A stretch of DNA of 64,000 nucleotides from Monodelphis domestica (GCF_027887165.1 NC_077231.1:127216487-127280486), one strand, 5' to 3'; positions 46,440-57,947 are shown, counted from the first letter of the stretch. Made by a program: numbers and translations. The notes: generated from the letters alone by a model not told the origin.

Positions 46440-47990
46440 ACTGTTTCCTCCCCTTCCAGAATTATGAGAAAGAAGAATCTCCTTAGGGGAAAGGTAGCGC
46501 CTCAAAGGCCAAATAACATCCAGAAAGACGGGATCCCTAATGGGATCTGGAATATGTCCAAAGAGGGGAAAAAAGTCCCGAATGGAGAGGAAAGGTATGA
46601 GGTGGGAAAACCTTTGGTTCCTCACCCTGTTGAAAAGGGAGAAAAGAAAGAAAACTTGCAGCCCCAGTATCTGGCCTCCAGGCAGCTCTGAATAAGGGGA
46701 GGAGTCAATCAGCCATAAGAGTATTGTGAAACTGAAGCCACAAGCTCAAAGTTGGTGAAACTCGCTGGAGAAAGGTTGGTTCTTTTGCTTTGTCAGTGTT
46801 TTATAATTTCTTTTTTGGGGGGAGGAATAAGAGGCTATATTTGAAGGTGTATTGGTGTGGTGGGAGTATTGGCCATGGTAGGGGCAGGTGGGGGAAAAAG
46901 ATTCAAACTTACTTTTTTACAGGTTGATATAATTTGTTTCTTGGGGGGGAGGGGGGGGAATTGTTTTCTGCAAACCCTGCCCAGATCGTATTACAAATTT
47001 TTTAAAACTTGTTTACTGTAATGAGGGATGGCTTTCGTCCATCCCTCACTTCAAGTTTTTTCAATTTTTCAAATTCCAGAGAGCAAAATAAAGGCTCCTT
47101 AAGAAGTTCAATATTTACATGCCTTTGTGGCAAATTAAACCTTGATTTTCTAACTAAACCAACATTCAACTTAAAAGAGTGCTTCTGACTACCCTAGAAA
47201 ACCACAGCTATAATCCTGTCTTTGTGGCGTACAGTAAGTGTTTGGAGCACTTTCCCACTCATGATAAATAACACGGAGTTGCCCAAGTTCTACAGCTTCA
47301 GTGACCCTGAAACTGGGACCTGCGCTTTGCCTTCTAAGGACTGAAATCTGCCCCGACCTTGTTTGTTCTCTGTGATAAGCCCGAAGCAATATCTGTGACT
47401 TGTGTCAATGAACAGAGTACAGGATGACCCATGCTCATGGTTCTCCCACACCAGGAAGTCTAGGACAGCTTGGAGAGGAGGCAAGGTGCCCTCACTAGCC
47501 TTATCTTTACTGCTGGAAGAGAGAGGCTGGGTAAGGGCAAAGAATCCAGAAGCCTGAACTCCTGGGATCCACACGTCAGAGGCTGCTAGCTGTCCTGCCC
47601 TGTAATCTAGGGGAACTAAATTAAATGAAAGGAAAAAAGAAAAGAGATTCACTTGTACCCTTGACTCTGCATTTGGGAAGGTGTGCTGGCAATTTTCTAT
47701 AAAAAGTTGTTTGGTTTCCCCCTTTTCTCCTTCCTCCCCAGTTTCTAAGGAGATGGTTATAGTAGGGAAAGTTTTATCTAAGTATTTGCCAACTTGTAGC
47801 AAAAATAGTGTTTATTTAACCAGTGCGCATTATTTGATATTGAAATCACCTTGTCCTTGCCCTCCCATGCAGAGCTCCTGGAGGAAGAGACAGCTCCTTC
47901 CAAACCCTGAGGCAGGTGAAGATCTGATAATGTCTGTCTCTATGACTTTGCAGAAAAAGAGGGGAGAAGAGACAATTTCTTTGATCTAGG
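46440..47990 (+). promoter_or_regulatory. Repeat-poor, GC-richer block: candidate 5' region of MGST1
   Basis: This is the longest stretch upstream of MGST1 exon 2 that has no recognisable repeat and above-average GC with scattered CpGs. MGST1 needs a non-coding first exon upstream of 56493. One reading is a TATA box at 47698-47705 (TATAAAAA), an exon from about 47728, and a donor CAG|GTGAAG with GT at 47916-47917, giving an intron 1 of about 8.6 kb. A second possibility is an exon ending near 46777 (gagaaag|gttggt). Neither is supported by anything but motif and position. Confidence 0.25.
47290..47802 (-). other. Unassigned 170-codon open frame, probably non-coding
   Basis: This is the longest open frame outside simple repeats, running ATG to stop on the minus strand. 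Its residues are mixed and not low-complexity, for example VLDFLVWENHEHGSS. I recognise no domain, signal peptide or membrane segment. It lies in the GC-richer block, where chance frames are longer, and opposite the presumed direction of MGST1. It is most likely fortuitous; an exon of an antisense or unknown gene is possible. Confidence 0.15.
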
Positions 47991-48149
47991 GTTATGGATG
48001 TCCATTTGGACAAGAGGAAAACAGTCCTCTCTGGTGGAGAAGTGAAGTTTCTCTGAGGTTCTTGCTTAGAGTAGGGAAGTAGTGTGGCCCAGGGACCAGA
48101 GAGTCAGCCACAAAAAGAATTAGGAGAATCTGGTGAAAATGCATCCTTG

Positions 48150-48300
48150 TAAGCAGTACAGTGTAGTGGAGAAAAGCGCTGACCTCTTCATGTGGGAGAC
48201 CTGGGTTCAGGTGTTGTTTCTCACACATGCTGGTTTTGTGACTCTGGATAAGTCACTTCATTTCTCAGTGCTCTAGGCAACTTGTTAAGAAAATATGTTT
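48150..48300 (+). mobile_element. MIR/THER1 SINE
   Basis: 'aagcagtacagtgtagtgga', 'gggagacctgggttcaggtg', 'gtgactctggataagtcact' in forward MIR order. Confidence 0.75.
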
Positions 48301-48439
48301 CAGAGAAGATGCCAACCTCTGGGAGTAAAAGGCAGCTCTAGTAGCTGGAATTTCCTCTTTCTGTGAAATCACAGATCTAATCTCTGTACCTGTTCTTTAC
48401 ATGGATGAAAATAGAGAATGGTCTTGTGGATAATGGACT

Positions 48440-48548
48440 GTTAGCAGGGTTTTATTTTTTTTTTTGAGGGGAGGAGTGGTCATTCTCAAATCAGTTAGCA
48501 GGGTTTTATTTTTTTTTTTTGAGGGGAGGAGTGGTCATTCTCAAATCA
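48440..48548. repeat. Near-perfect 54-bp tandem duplication
   Basis: Unit 48440-48493 (starts gttagcagggttttat, then a T run, then gaggggaggagtggtcattc) repeats at 48494-48548 with one extra T as the only difference. Confidence 0.95.
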
Positions 48549-48551
48549 GTC

Positions 48552-48705
48552 AATTTGAGTTTAAATCCTGATCTCTGATGCTTACTACTTGTGTGAATTT
48601 GGTCCAGTTACTTATTCTCAATGGCTCTCATTTCTTTCATGTGGAAAATGAGGAGGTGGGGGTAGATCACTTTTGAGGTTTCTTCTGGATTAGCCACTAT
48701 GAATG
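48552..48705 (+). mobile_element. MIR/THER1 SINE
   Basis: 'gagtttaaatcctgatctct', 'cttactacttgtgtgaattt', 'ggtccagttacttattctca' and 'cttttgaggtttcttctgg' in forward order; the head is lost at the tandem duplication. 48706-49180 has no named repeat. Confidence 0.65.
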
Positions 48706-49187
48706 TCCTGGCTGTCAATCTGCAAGCATCAATCTATTTATGCCCCAATAAACTCCAAAATTGTAAATTACAGAACAGATATTGATCTGCACTAATAGCA
48801 TATCTATCTAGTAGTATCCTTCTGGAGGGATCACTATACCCATGAATTCAAGGCCCATACCTACCCTTTTCCCTCCACAATGTAGGGAGTGAGTCTCACT
48901 GTTGTCCTTTGAAAAATCAGTATTTTTGCTTCCTAAATTAACACTGGTTTTATTCAGGCCAAATCCTTCAGGAGCAAAGGACAAGTTGTTTTCCTTCTCA
49001 TTACCCTGAATCTGAATTTCCCTTCTTCCAGAGAAGGCCATCCCTGGGAAGATCTCGTAGTTAGACACCTCTTCTCCATATAATCCATGAGAAACATAAT
49101 AGACAACATCCAGAAATGGAATGCAAGAAATAGAGGCTGTAGAGGAACCAACAATATTATGCATTTATAGTGAAATCAACAAGGAAT

Positions 49188-49440
49188 GGCCTTAGGAGTC
49201 AGGAGGTCTGGATTTAACTGTCCATTCTTAAACTTAATCGCTCATATGACCACGTTCAAATCATTTAAGCTCTCAGAGTCTGTTTCTTTTTGTCCACTCC
49301 TATCATTTTACAGTGAGGAAACTGACATGCAAAAGAGTAAAGAGATTTCTCTGAGATCACATTGGTAGCAAGAAGTAAAACTATGGTTTTTGGTCTCCTT
49401 TCCAAATGCTCTTCCCACTACAGTTTAGTGAATGTAAGTC
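49188..49440. mobile_element. Head-to-head MIR pieces (plus then minus)
   Basis: 49188-49290 reads as forward MIR ('ggaggtctggatttaactgt', 'gttcaaatcatttaagctct'). 49300-49440 reads as reverse MIR ('ttttacagtgaggaaactga', 'ctgagatcacattggtagca'). They share a junction without unique sequence, so two insertions or a rearrangement. Confidence 0.5.
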
Positions 49441-49829
49441 ATTTAAATGTTTCCAAACATGGTGATAGTTCAGGGTGTCTAGGGCCCTATGACCTTCTAT
49501 ACTGACAAAAGTCTTAAATCATCACTATGTAAATTAGTCACCTAAATTCTCCTCCTTATGCATTAGAATAGTTTCTCAATAACATGCTAGTATGAAAAAA
49601 AATACTTTGTGGGAAACTGCAGAGTCATGTCCCTTGGGATATTTATTTAAACCTTTCCTGTATTTCACAAAGATTATGTAATTACAGAAGTGGAGAAATA
49701 ATTTCTTGGCTCCAGAATCCTCTTTAGACTCTTTAAATAAGAGATTACTGCAATAGATACTCTGGGGAAATAGGAAAGGAGTAGGATCTCTGAGAGAATC
49801 TTGTGCACAGAAGTTTCTAGAAAGACAAG

Positions 49830-49990
49830 TATTCTGTCAAAAATATTTAGTTAGTATCCACAGTATGCAGAGCACTGCCTGGAGGATGCTGAGACTATAC
49901 AAAAGAAAGGCAATACCTATTCCAATCCATTTGGATAGCTAAGACTAACCCCCTTACACTAGATAAGAATTCATGGAAGAAGCAAAGGAA
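49830..49990 (-). mobile_element. L2 LINE 3' end, diverged
   Basis: 'atttagttagtatccacagt', 'gcagagcactgcctggagga', 'gagactatacaaaagaaagg' fit the reverse L2 3' end loosely. Confidence 0.4.
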
Positions 49991-49991
49991 G

Positions 49992-50762
49992 AATGATATG
50001 TTTCAGTTTGCATTTATATTTCATCATTTCTTTCTATGGCAGTGGGAAGTCTTTTTATAATGAGTCCCTTGGAGTTATGCTAGGTCCATACTCTTTTATT
50101 ACTAGTTAAGTCAGTCACACTTGATCATTCTACACTATTATGACTGTGTATAATGTTATCTTGGTTTTGCTCACTTCACTTTGCTTTTATTTCATGTCAG
50201 TCCTTCCAGGTTTATTTGTGATCTTGTTCCTCATTTCTTATGGCACAGTAGTATTCCATTACATTAATATACCACAACTTGTTCAGCCATTCTCCAAATG
50301 TTGGACATCCTTTCAGTTTCCAGTTCTTTGCAACTACAAAAAGAGCTGCTATAAATATTTTTTCAACAAGTTTATCCTTTACCCTATCTCTGATCACTTT
50401 GAGATACAGACCTAGTAGTGGTATTTCTAGATCAAAACATAAGAAGTTTTATGGCCCTTTGGGCACAGTTCTAGATTGCTCTCCAGAATGGTTGTATCAG
50501 TTCATAGCTCTACCAGCAGTGTATTAGTGTCCCAATTTTTTCCACATACCCTCTAAGATTTATCATCTTCCTTTATTTGTCATATTGGCAAGTCTGATGG
50601 ATATGAGTTGGTACCTCAAGAGTTGTTCAGATTTGCATTTCTCTAATCAATAGTGATTTGGAGCATTTTTTCATGTGACTAAAGATAGTTTTAATTTCTT
50701 CATCTGAGAATTGCCTACTCATATCTTTTGACCAATTTTCAATGAGGAATATTGATAATCTT
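49992..50762 (-). mobile_element. L1 ORF2 C-terminus and 3' end
   Basis: Minus-strand translation gives the L1 ORF2 end: KIFIAALFVVAKNWKLKGCP, TFGEWLNKLWYINVMEYYCA. Upstream pieces (plus-strand text 'ctccagaatggttgtatcag', 'tgagaattgcctactcatat') follow the usual order. The copy ends near 49992 in its 3' UTR. Interrupted by stops. Confidence 0.9.
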
Positions 50763-50767
50763 TAATG

Positions 50768-50792
50768 ATAATATATATATATATATATATAA
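50768..50792. repeat. (TA)n microsatellite
   Basis: Short TA run between the L1 piece and the LTR. Confidence 0.8.
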
Positions 50793-50857
50793 TTTATCAG
50801 TGAGAGAAATTCTATATTTCTTCTTCTGGACATATAGTGATTAAAGCAGTAGATTAG

Positions 50858-51588
50858 TGTGAAGATTGGATTTAGCTATCTCCTGATTATAACAATGAAG
50901 GTATTTAGCTCTTACTTTATAGTGAAGCTAGAATTATAATCCCCATTCTATTTTTAGATTTTAATCCTCAAAAAAGGTGATAACTCAGTATTTTAAGTAT
51001 ATCTACCCATTTTAGCCACCGAAAGGTGTTAAGTAACTACAAAAGGTGAACTTACCAAAAAATGTGTTAAGTAACACAAAAAGATATAATCTAAACAAAG
51101 AAGGTGAGAACTAAAGAGTGGAAAGTCCTGAAGAAAAGCATCTGCTGTGATTGGTAGACATGAAATTTAGGGGAGGTGACACAAGAGAAAAAGATTCTTT
51201 AAAAAGAGAATAAAAGGCCAGAAGAGAGATTCTATTTCGAGTTTAGAGTTGGATGGAGCCTCTGACTTGGAGGAGAGACTAGAAGACAAAACCTTGAGGA
51301 GTGACTGGAAGATAGACTCTTGAGGAGGGACTAGAAGATAGACACCCAGACTTCTTTCTATTTAGACTGTCACTTTTGGTGAGTGAAAGGCTGACTTAGT
51401 CACCCTGCTTTTCTCTTTGCCTGGTTGGGGCTTAGAAATTCTAACTGATAACAGAAGAAGCCAGAGTTTTTTCTCTCTCATTCCTTAATATCTTCCTTCT
51501 ATATTGTAAATAAACTACCAATTCATTTTGGGATTTAGAAATTAAATTCCTGGCGACCACCTCTATAAATATTCAGAATCCAACCACA
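50858..51588 (+). mobile_element. Fossil solo LTR, sister of 5824-6821
   Basis: Bounded by TGTGAAGATTGG and CCAACCACA. Landmarks shared with the minus-strand copy at 5824-6821 run its whole length. A poly(A)-type 'attgtaaataaactaccaat' lies near 51505. No viral genes adjoin it. I see no convincing target duplication, so the ends may be slightly off. Confidence 0.75.
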
Positions 51589-51599
51589 AATAAAATTTT

Positions 51600-51752
51600 A
51601 TATTAGAAACCAGCAGAATCTGAGTTTTGGAAGAACCTTAAAGGTCATTTAATCCAACCATGCCTGGGAAAAATCTCCTATGTAACATTTCTGATAAATG
51701 GTCATCCAGCTTATACTTGATAGGCTTGATTGAGTCACAGGGCAGCTCATTC
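51600..51752 (-). mobile_element. L3/CR1 LINE 3' end
   Basis: 'gaaccttaaaggtcatttaa', 'tccaaccatgcctgggaaaa', 'aaatggtcatccagcttata' is the L3 3' end in reverse. Confidence 0.6.
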
Positions 51753-51754
51753 GA

Positions 51755-51962
51755 TTTTGGGGTTACTCATTTTGGTTCCACCACTTGGAAGCTTTGTAAA
51801 ACTAGGCAAATTACATAACATCTCTGAGCTACACTTTCCTTATTTGTAAAGTAATATATAATGATACCGTACAGTGTTATTATGAGGATTAAATTAGACA
51901 GTGAACACCAAAATGCTTTGAAAATTATAAAGCATTCTTTAGTACTCAAGTGTTATTATCAA
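51755..51962 (+). mobile_element. MIR-type SINE
   Basis: 'ttccaccacttggaagcttt', 'actaggcaaattacataaca', 'gttattatgaggattaaatt' and 'aatgctttgaaaattataaa' in forward MIR order including the 3' part. Confidence 0.75.
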
Positions 51963-51964
51963 TT

Positions 51965-52700
51965 TATATGAGAACATTTTTAATCACAATGGTGTATATG
52001 TTTTTTCTCCAATGTAGAACCATAAGTTCTTTGGGGTTATCTTGAGTCCTTGCCTTTTAATAATAGTTCAGTCATTCACAGTTGAGCACTGTACAATATT
52101 TCCATACAGTTGTTCAGTTCTGTTCAGATGGCTTTTGTACAATATGCTTTTTGGATTTAGTTCCAAATTTCTCTCCAGAATGATTGTATCTTTTCATACC
52201 TCCACCAACAGCATATTATTGTTCCAATTTTCCCATATCTTCTCCAGCATTCATCATTTTCCTTTTTTAAATCATATTAGCCAATCTAATAGGTATATGG
52301 TGGTATCTCAGAGTTGTTTTAATTTGCATTTCTTTAATCAATAGTGATTTGGAGTAATTTTTCATAGGACTGTAGATGTTTCTGATGTCTTCATTTGAGA
52401 ACTGCACGTTCACATCTTTTGACCACCTCACTTTCTGCCCCCTCATTTAATATACCAGATAGAGTACACAGACTCTTTTACCATATGACCATACAAGCTT
52501 CTATTTTGATTACATATTTCTTTGAAGACATCTTTTTTAACTGCAATTTCCTTCTGTCTTTTGGTTTCATTTATAATGAGGATATCAAGATTGATAAAAA
52601 TTTATTTCCTCCAGTAATTTATCCAATTGTTTATCATTGGACAGGGATCTCACATTTAGACCAGGAACTGCTATGTTAAAGCTTTTCAAATTTATGGAAT
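51965..52700 (-). mobile_element. L1 ORF2 C-terminus and 3' part
   Basis: Reverse L1 text: 'ctccagaatgattgtatctt', 'ttccaattttcccatatctt', 'ttagccaatctaataggtat', 'aatcaatagtgatttggagt'. Sequence after about 52440 is a further ORF2 segment ('ggcatttg'-free, 'ccagtaatttatccaattgt') out of register, indicating a deletion. 52701-52955 is unassigned. Confidence 0.8.
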
Positions 52701-52959
52701 CTGGTCTATAATACAGAATCAACAACTGATTCTGTATTATTGATTATTTAAAACTATATTTTTTACCACCCTGTCCCCCATTTTCCTGCCTGCCTCTAGC
52801 ACTATAGAAGCTTGAGGAGGAATGAGTATGGAGAACTGAAGGCCACTGTTTAGTTTTCAATATTCTATGATTATCATGATAAAAAAATTCATCACCAGGT
52901 GCCCAGCACACTGATGATGAACCTTTCCATAGGTTGGTCCTTGGAAAGAAGACTCAATC

Positions 52960-53870
52960 TGTGGCCAAGTATTCAAAGCCCCTTCAAATTCCCTATTAGC
53001 GTTGAGGGTACCACTATTCTACTAGTCATCCAAACTTGGCATCATCTTCAACTTCTTATTTTCTTTCACATCTCATAGCCAATCTGCTGCTAAGGCCTAT
53101 TTATTCTACATTTCCAGCTTCTCTCAAATATATTCTTTTCTCTCTAACATTGCCACTCACTTTGGCTCAGGCTTTCATCATCTTACATCAAGAGTTATGC
53201 ATTATCCTGCTCGTTAGTGGCCTTGTCCTAAACTTCTCCCCATACCATTCCATACTCCACTCCATTGTCAAATCTTCCTAAAATGAAGGTCTGACCATAT
53301 TGTCAATTGCCTATTAAATTCTGATATGTTCCTATCATATTAGGATATATAAAATATAAATATAAAATATAAAATCTTCTGTTCGACATTCAGAGTTCAT
53401 GATAACCTGCTCTCCCAACTTTTCTAGTCTCCTTATATCCTTTCCTCTTTCAAATATTATATAATCCAGGAATTATATAATCCAGCAACACTGGACCTAT
53501 TGGTGTTCTTCCAATAAAACACTATGACTCCCAACTGGAGGCATTTTCACTATCCCCCAAACCCGGAATGTTTTCCTTCCTTATCCTACTGTCTATCTTC
53601 CCTGACTTCCTTCAAATCTCAGCTAAAATCTGTAGGAAACCTTTCTCAATTTTCACTAATTCTAGTGCCTTTCTTATTTTGATTATTTCAAATGTATCAT
53701 ATGTATAGCTTAATTGTGTGTAGTTGTCTAAATATTGTCTCCCTCAGTGGGAGATTATGAGATAATTGAAAGCAGCAATGTCTTTTGCCTTTTATTATAT
53801 TTCCAGTGCTTGATATAGTGCTTGTCATACACAGTAGGTACTTAATAGAGACTTATTGACTGATTTAAAA
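52960..53870 (+). mobile_element. L2 LINE 3' kilobase
   Basis: Forward L2 order: 'tttcacatctcatagccaat', 'ccattgtcaaatcttcctaa', 'gcctattaaattctgatatg', 'ctcagctaaaatctgtagga', 'gcagcaatgtcttttgcctt' and 'gtaggtacttaatagagact'. An (AAATAT)n patch sits at 53345-53382. Confidence 0.75.
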
Positions 53871-53879
53871 AACTCTTGT

Positions 53880-55135
53880 TATGAATATGAAAAGTTATGC
53901 AAAACAATTCCCAATTTTGGCATTTTCAAAAAACATAGATCAAAATAGGTAACTTTAACTATATTAAATTAAATAGTTTCCACACAAACAAAATAATGCA
54001 ACCAAGATTAAAGACAAACAACAAAATGGAAAAAAAATCTTTATACCAAATCTCTCTGTCAAAGACTTCCTTTTTCAAATATATGAAGAACTGAGTCAAA
54101 TTTCTAAGAATATAAGGCATTTCAACTGACAAATTGTCAAAAGATATGAACAGACAATTCTCAGATAAAGAAATTAAAATTATCTTTTGTCATATAAAAT
54201 GCTCCAAATGACTATTTATTGGATAAATGCAAATTAAAACAACTCTGAGATATCTTTCCCTTACCCTAGCCTGGCTAAAATGACAAAAATGGAAAATGAT
54301 AAATGTTGGAGGGAACATAGAAAAATCAGGACACTAATACACTGTTGGTGGAGTTGTGAACTGATACAACCATTCTGGAAGCAATCTGCAACCATGCCCA
54401 AAGAGCCATCAAATTTGTACATTATCACTACTAGCTCTGAATCCAAAAGAGGTTAAAGACAGGGGAAAGGAATCTACCTGTACCAAAATATTTATAGCAA
54501 CTCTTTTTGTGGTGTCAAAGAACGAGAAATTGAAGGGATATCCATCAACTAAGGAATGACTGAACAAGTTGTGGTATATGAGTGTAATTGAATATTTTTT
54601 TCTGTAAGAAATGACAACCAAGATGATTAAAAAAAAAACTTGGAAAGACTTATAGGATGTGATGCAAAGTGAAGTAGCAGAACAAGAAAAGCATTGTACA
54701 TAGTAACAATAGTGATGGATGATGATCAACTGTAAAATATTTCACTATTGTCAACAAGACAAGGACCCAGGACAACTCCGATACTCATAACAAAAAAAAA
54801 AAGGGTACACACCAAGTTAGAGGCAACAGATAGAATCAGAATGCAAGTTGAAACTTGCCATTCTTTGCTTTATTTGTAAAGAAACTTTCCATTCTTTACT
54901 TTAACTTCCATGGATTTTTCTCTAGTGAAAGCAATATGTGTCTTGTTTCACACCATGATGATCATGGAAATTTGTATCATATGTTAGTATATATAAAATC
55001 TATATCATATTACCTACATTCTTAGAGAGGATGGAAAGTGCGAGGGAGAGAGAGAATATGGATTGCAAAATATCAGAAAACAAATATTAAAATATGTTAT
55101 TGTCATATAATCTGGAAAAAAGAAAAAATTATTAT
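53880..55135 (+). mobile_element. L1 ORF2 end and 3' UTR
   Basis: Forward L1: 'atgcaaccaagattaaagac', 'gtcaaaagatatgaacagac', 'atgctccaaatgac', 'atgttggagggaacatagaa', 'atacactgttggtggagttg' and 'aaggaatgactgaacaagtt', then the 3' UTR and an A-rich tail near 55110-55135. Many frame breaks. Confidence 0.88.
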
Positions 55136-55149
55136 ATTAAAAAACAACA

Positions 55150-55470
55150 ATACACAGGTCGTATCCCTTATTCCATTACCTCCCTAACAGAAGATGGATA
55201 GTGTGCATCATCATGAGTCCTCTGCAAAGGTGATTAGTTCTTCTAAAGTTGTTTGCACAGTATTGTTCACCACATAAATTGTTCTTCTGTTCACTCCAAT
55301 CTATATCAGTTCATCCATATCTTCCCAGGTTTCACAGAAACCATCCCTTTCATGATTTCTTATAGCAATGAGCACTTCATTACTTTCATTTATAATAATT
55401 TATTCCACCATTCTTCAATTAAAGGATGTCTCTTAATTTTCAGTTCTTTTCCTTTACAAAAAAGTTCTAC
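55150..55470 (-). mobile_element. L1 3' region, inverted next to the preceding L1
   Basis: Reverse L1 text: 'gtgtgcatcatcatgagtcc', 'gttcttctgttcactccaat', 'ccaccattcttcaattaaag', 'gatgtctcttaattttcagt'. It begins within about 15 bp of the tail of the plus-strand L1, giving a tail-to-tail pair. 55471-56035 is AT-rich and unassigned. Confidence 0.75.
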
Positions 55471-56039
55471 AAGGCTAGGTGGGTTTAAGTTAGGTTTAAG
55501 TCTGATTATCATTATTATTAAGCCTAATTGACTTGATGTTGAGAATGTTACAATTTTTTAAAATAATTTTGTGTAATTGTGCAAATAGCCATAAATAGTG
55601 TTGTGATTACCTCTAAACAAAGAGCAATTATTAAGATTGTTTGATTATTTTGTATTATGGGGTAAAATCAAATTGAGGAAAATAAGAGGGAAAAAAATTT
55701 CCCTTTGTATAGAGGTTTTCTATCTTTTATCTCTTGTTGGCATAAATAGACAGAGTTCTTGAAGCTCATTAGTTAGACTCATGGACTCATAGACCTTCCT
55801 GGTAAGAAGATTTACACATCTTATTTTTTGCATTAAAAAATGAAATGACAAGTAGAATTATTTGTTATGTTTGGGTAAATCAAGTGAATAATCTGACATA
55901 TTTCTGACCCTTCTGTTTTCCTATTTGTCACTGACTCCTTAGCCTTGTGCACAGTTGGTATTTAATAAATGTTTCTTGGATTTTGCTTTAGGTTTTACTT
56001 TCAGTATGGTTCCTTAGAATTTCATATAATTATATATTA

Positions 56040-56280
56040 GACATGGAAAGTAATATGCACTAACTTACTTTTACTCTTCAATGAAGAGGAATCCCTTCTA
56101 CAATATCTTCAATAAGTACCCTTCCAGACTCTACTGATGGGGAGCTCAGTAATTTCTAGAGTACTCTATTCCATCGTTGGAGATTATTAATTTGTAATAT
56201 TTTTTATCACTCTTCCTTGCAATTCTCTCACTTTGGTGAAGTATATAGAAATGGTCTAGCATACTTGTGTTTAATAGGGT
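56040..56280 (-). mobile_element. L3/CR1 LINE 3' end just upstream of MGST1 exon 2
   Basis: 'cttccagactctactgatgg', 'ggagctcagtaatttctaga', 'gtactctattccatcgttgg' and 'tttttatcactcttccttgc' match the reversed L3 3' end. It ends about 210 bp before the exon 2 acceptor. Confidence 0.65.
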
Positions 56281-56492
56281 AGAACCAATATTTTGAAATT
56301 TAAAGAATTACATTCTTGCTTATTATTGAAGCCAAGATATATGGACTTTCAAGTAATTTAGGATGGGTTTATTGTTTATTTTGTTTTTCTTTTAAGGTAG
56401 ATGATTTCAGCTTCTGCTCAAGATAATCAAATGTCAAATCAATGTTATTTTGGCTATTATCATTTTTAAAACAACCAACTTCTTTTTTTTAG

Positions 56493-56644
56493 GACTTCAG
56501 TAGTACTCAAGTTACAAAATGGCTGAAATTCCCCAGCTGAGTGACAACAAGGTTTTCATGGCTTTTACCTCCTATGCAACCATTATCCTTTTAAAAATGA
56601 TGATAATGAGTATTTTAACAGGATTCATGAGAGTAACAAAAAAG
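56493..56644 (+). CDS. MGST1: MGST1 exon 2 (start-codon exon), CDS part 56519-56644
   Basis: Microsomal glutathione S-transferase 1 is a MAPEG-family trimer of the ER and outer mitochondrial membranes. It conjugates glutathione to electrophiles and reduces lipid hydroperoxides. The exon follows a polypyrimidine tract and AG (56491-56492). It has 26 non-coding bases, then ATG at 56519 in a strong context (A at -3, G at +4). It encodes 42 residues, MAEIPQLSDNKVFMAFTSYA onward, closely matching the mammalian N-terminus (rat MADLKQLMDNEVLMAFTSYA from memory). Residues about 11-33 form the first membrane helix. Arg38, a glutathione contact in the known structure, is kept. The frame ends in phase 0 at the donor AAG|GTAAGA (GT at 56645). 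Intact as far as visible; the upstream non-coding exon is not located with certainty. Confidence 0.95.
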
Positions 56645-57109
56645 GTAAGAAAAAGGAAAAGTAATGTGGCAGAACCAATGGAAATGCACATTAAAGTATG
56701 AAGATATCAAAAGTGATTTTTTTCCTTTTCCCTACTTTCAAATGCTGTTTCTTGAAATAATGATCTTCAGTTACTTTTCTTAGCCCAGTAGTTCTTTGTT
56801 TAATGTCACAAATGGAGTATATTCCCACCCTAATTATGAGGCAGTCATTTTTGTACAGCTGGATCTGATATAGTTGTAGTACTAGTGCTCTGTTCCTGAA
56901 ACTTGTAAATTTTATTAGAAATGCTTCCTCCTCCCACCCTCTCAACCACCTCTATAATAGCTTTCACCTTTTGTCATGCTGCACATAACTCTGAACCCCA
57001 GGAATATCCAATTTAACAACCAAGAATCCTGTGATTCAGGAACCAAGTTTAGCAAATTAGAGATTAGGAAAAAAAAGTAATTTTCAGTCATCTGTTATCA
57101 CTGGAATGA

Positions 57110-57262
57110 ACACAAATTTGAGGGGTAAACTAGAGATCATCAACTCTAACTCTCTCATTATATACAAGGGACATACTAAGACCTATCAAGGTTATAAATG
57201 ATCGCCCCAAATCATATAGGCAATATAATACCTGTTTTGGTCCACTGGTTCCTCTACCTTTG
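57110..57262 (-). mobile_element. MIR SINE fragment
   Basis: 'ctctcattatatacaaggga', 'atgatcgccccaaatcatat', 'aggcaatataatacctgttt': weak reverse MIR match. Confidence 0.4.
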
Positions 57263-57361
57263 ACACTTGACTGACGTCATTTGCTATGTATGGCTCTCTA
57301 AAGCCTCATTACATATAACACTAAATGTCAGAACTAGGATTGGACTCCGTCTTTTGACCCA

Positions 57362-57502
57362 TTACAATTGAAAGGCTACTGGATTTGGAGACTGAAGATC
57401 TTAGAAGACTCTTGAATCCTTGACTTATTCCATGGGTGATGACTAGATGACCTCTGAAATTTCTTTTATTTCTGTGTCTACAATATGATACTATGATTCC
57501 AA
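57362..57502 (+). mobile_element. MIR/THER1 SINE fragment
   Basis: 'gctactggatttggagactg', 'agatgacctctgaaatttct', 'atgatactatgattcc' follow the forward THER1 order, diverged. Confidence 0.45.
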
Positions 57503-57886
57503 TCTAGTGCTTTTTCCATTATGCTGTTCAGGTTATCCTATGGCCTGAACAAACTGTTTGACATCTAGACCAACCTAGTTTCTTTTTTAAATGTAATTAC
57601 AATTATTATATAGCATATACAGTATATACAAACAGCATTTTCTATAATCTAATAAAGAATTGGAGAATAATTGATTTTTTTTTTGTTTATAAGATCCTTT
57701 TACTAAGGACAACCCTTAGAAAATTGTGAAATAGGAAATTTTTTTTGGGGGGGGTCCTATTTTACTTATTCCCTTTCCTCACTCCTGGCCCCTTTATACT
57801 CATGGCATAACTCAAGGATCCTACTGTTATAAACTATTATGTATGCTTGCTCTTATAATCCCCTAATTTGGATGTAATACAGGATA

Positions 57887-57889
<3 letters not shown>

Positions 57890-57947
<58 letters not shown>

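Noticed and set aside
47662-47670. TGACTCTGC near the candidate MGST1 promoter as an antioxidant-response element
   Set aside because: The base before it is T rather than the required purine, and matches to such a short motif are expected many times by chance.
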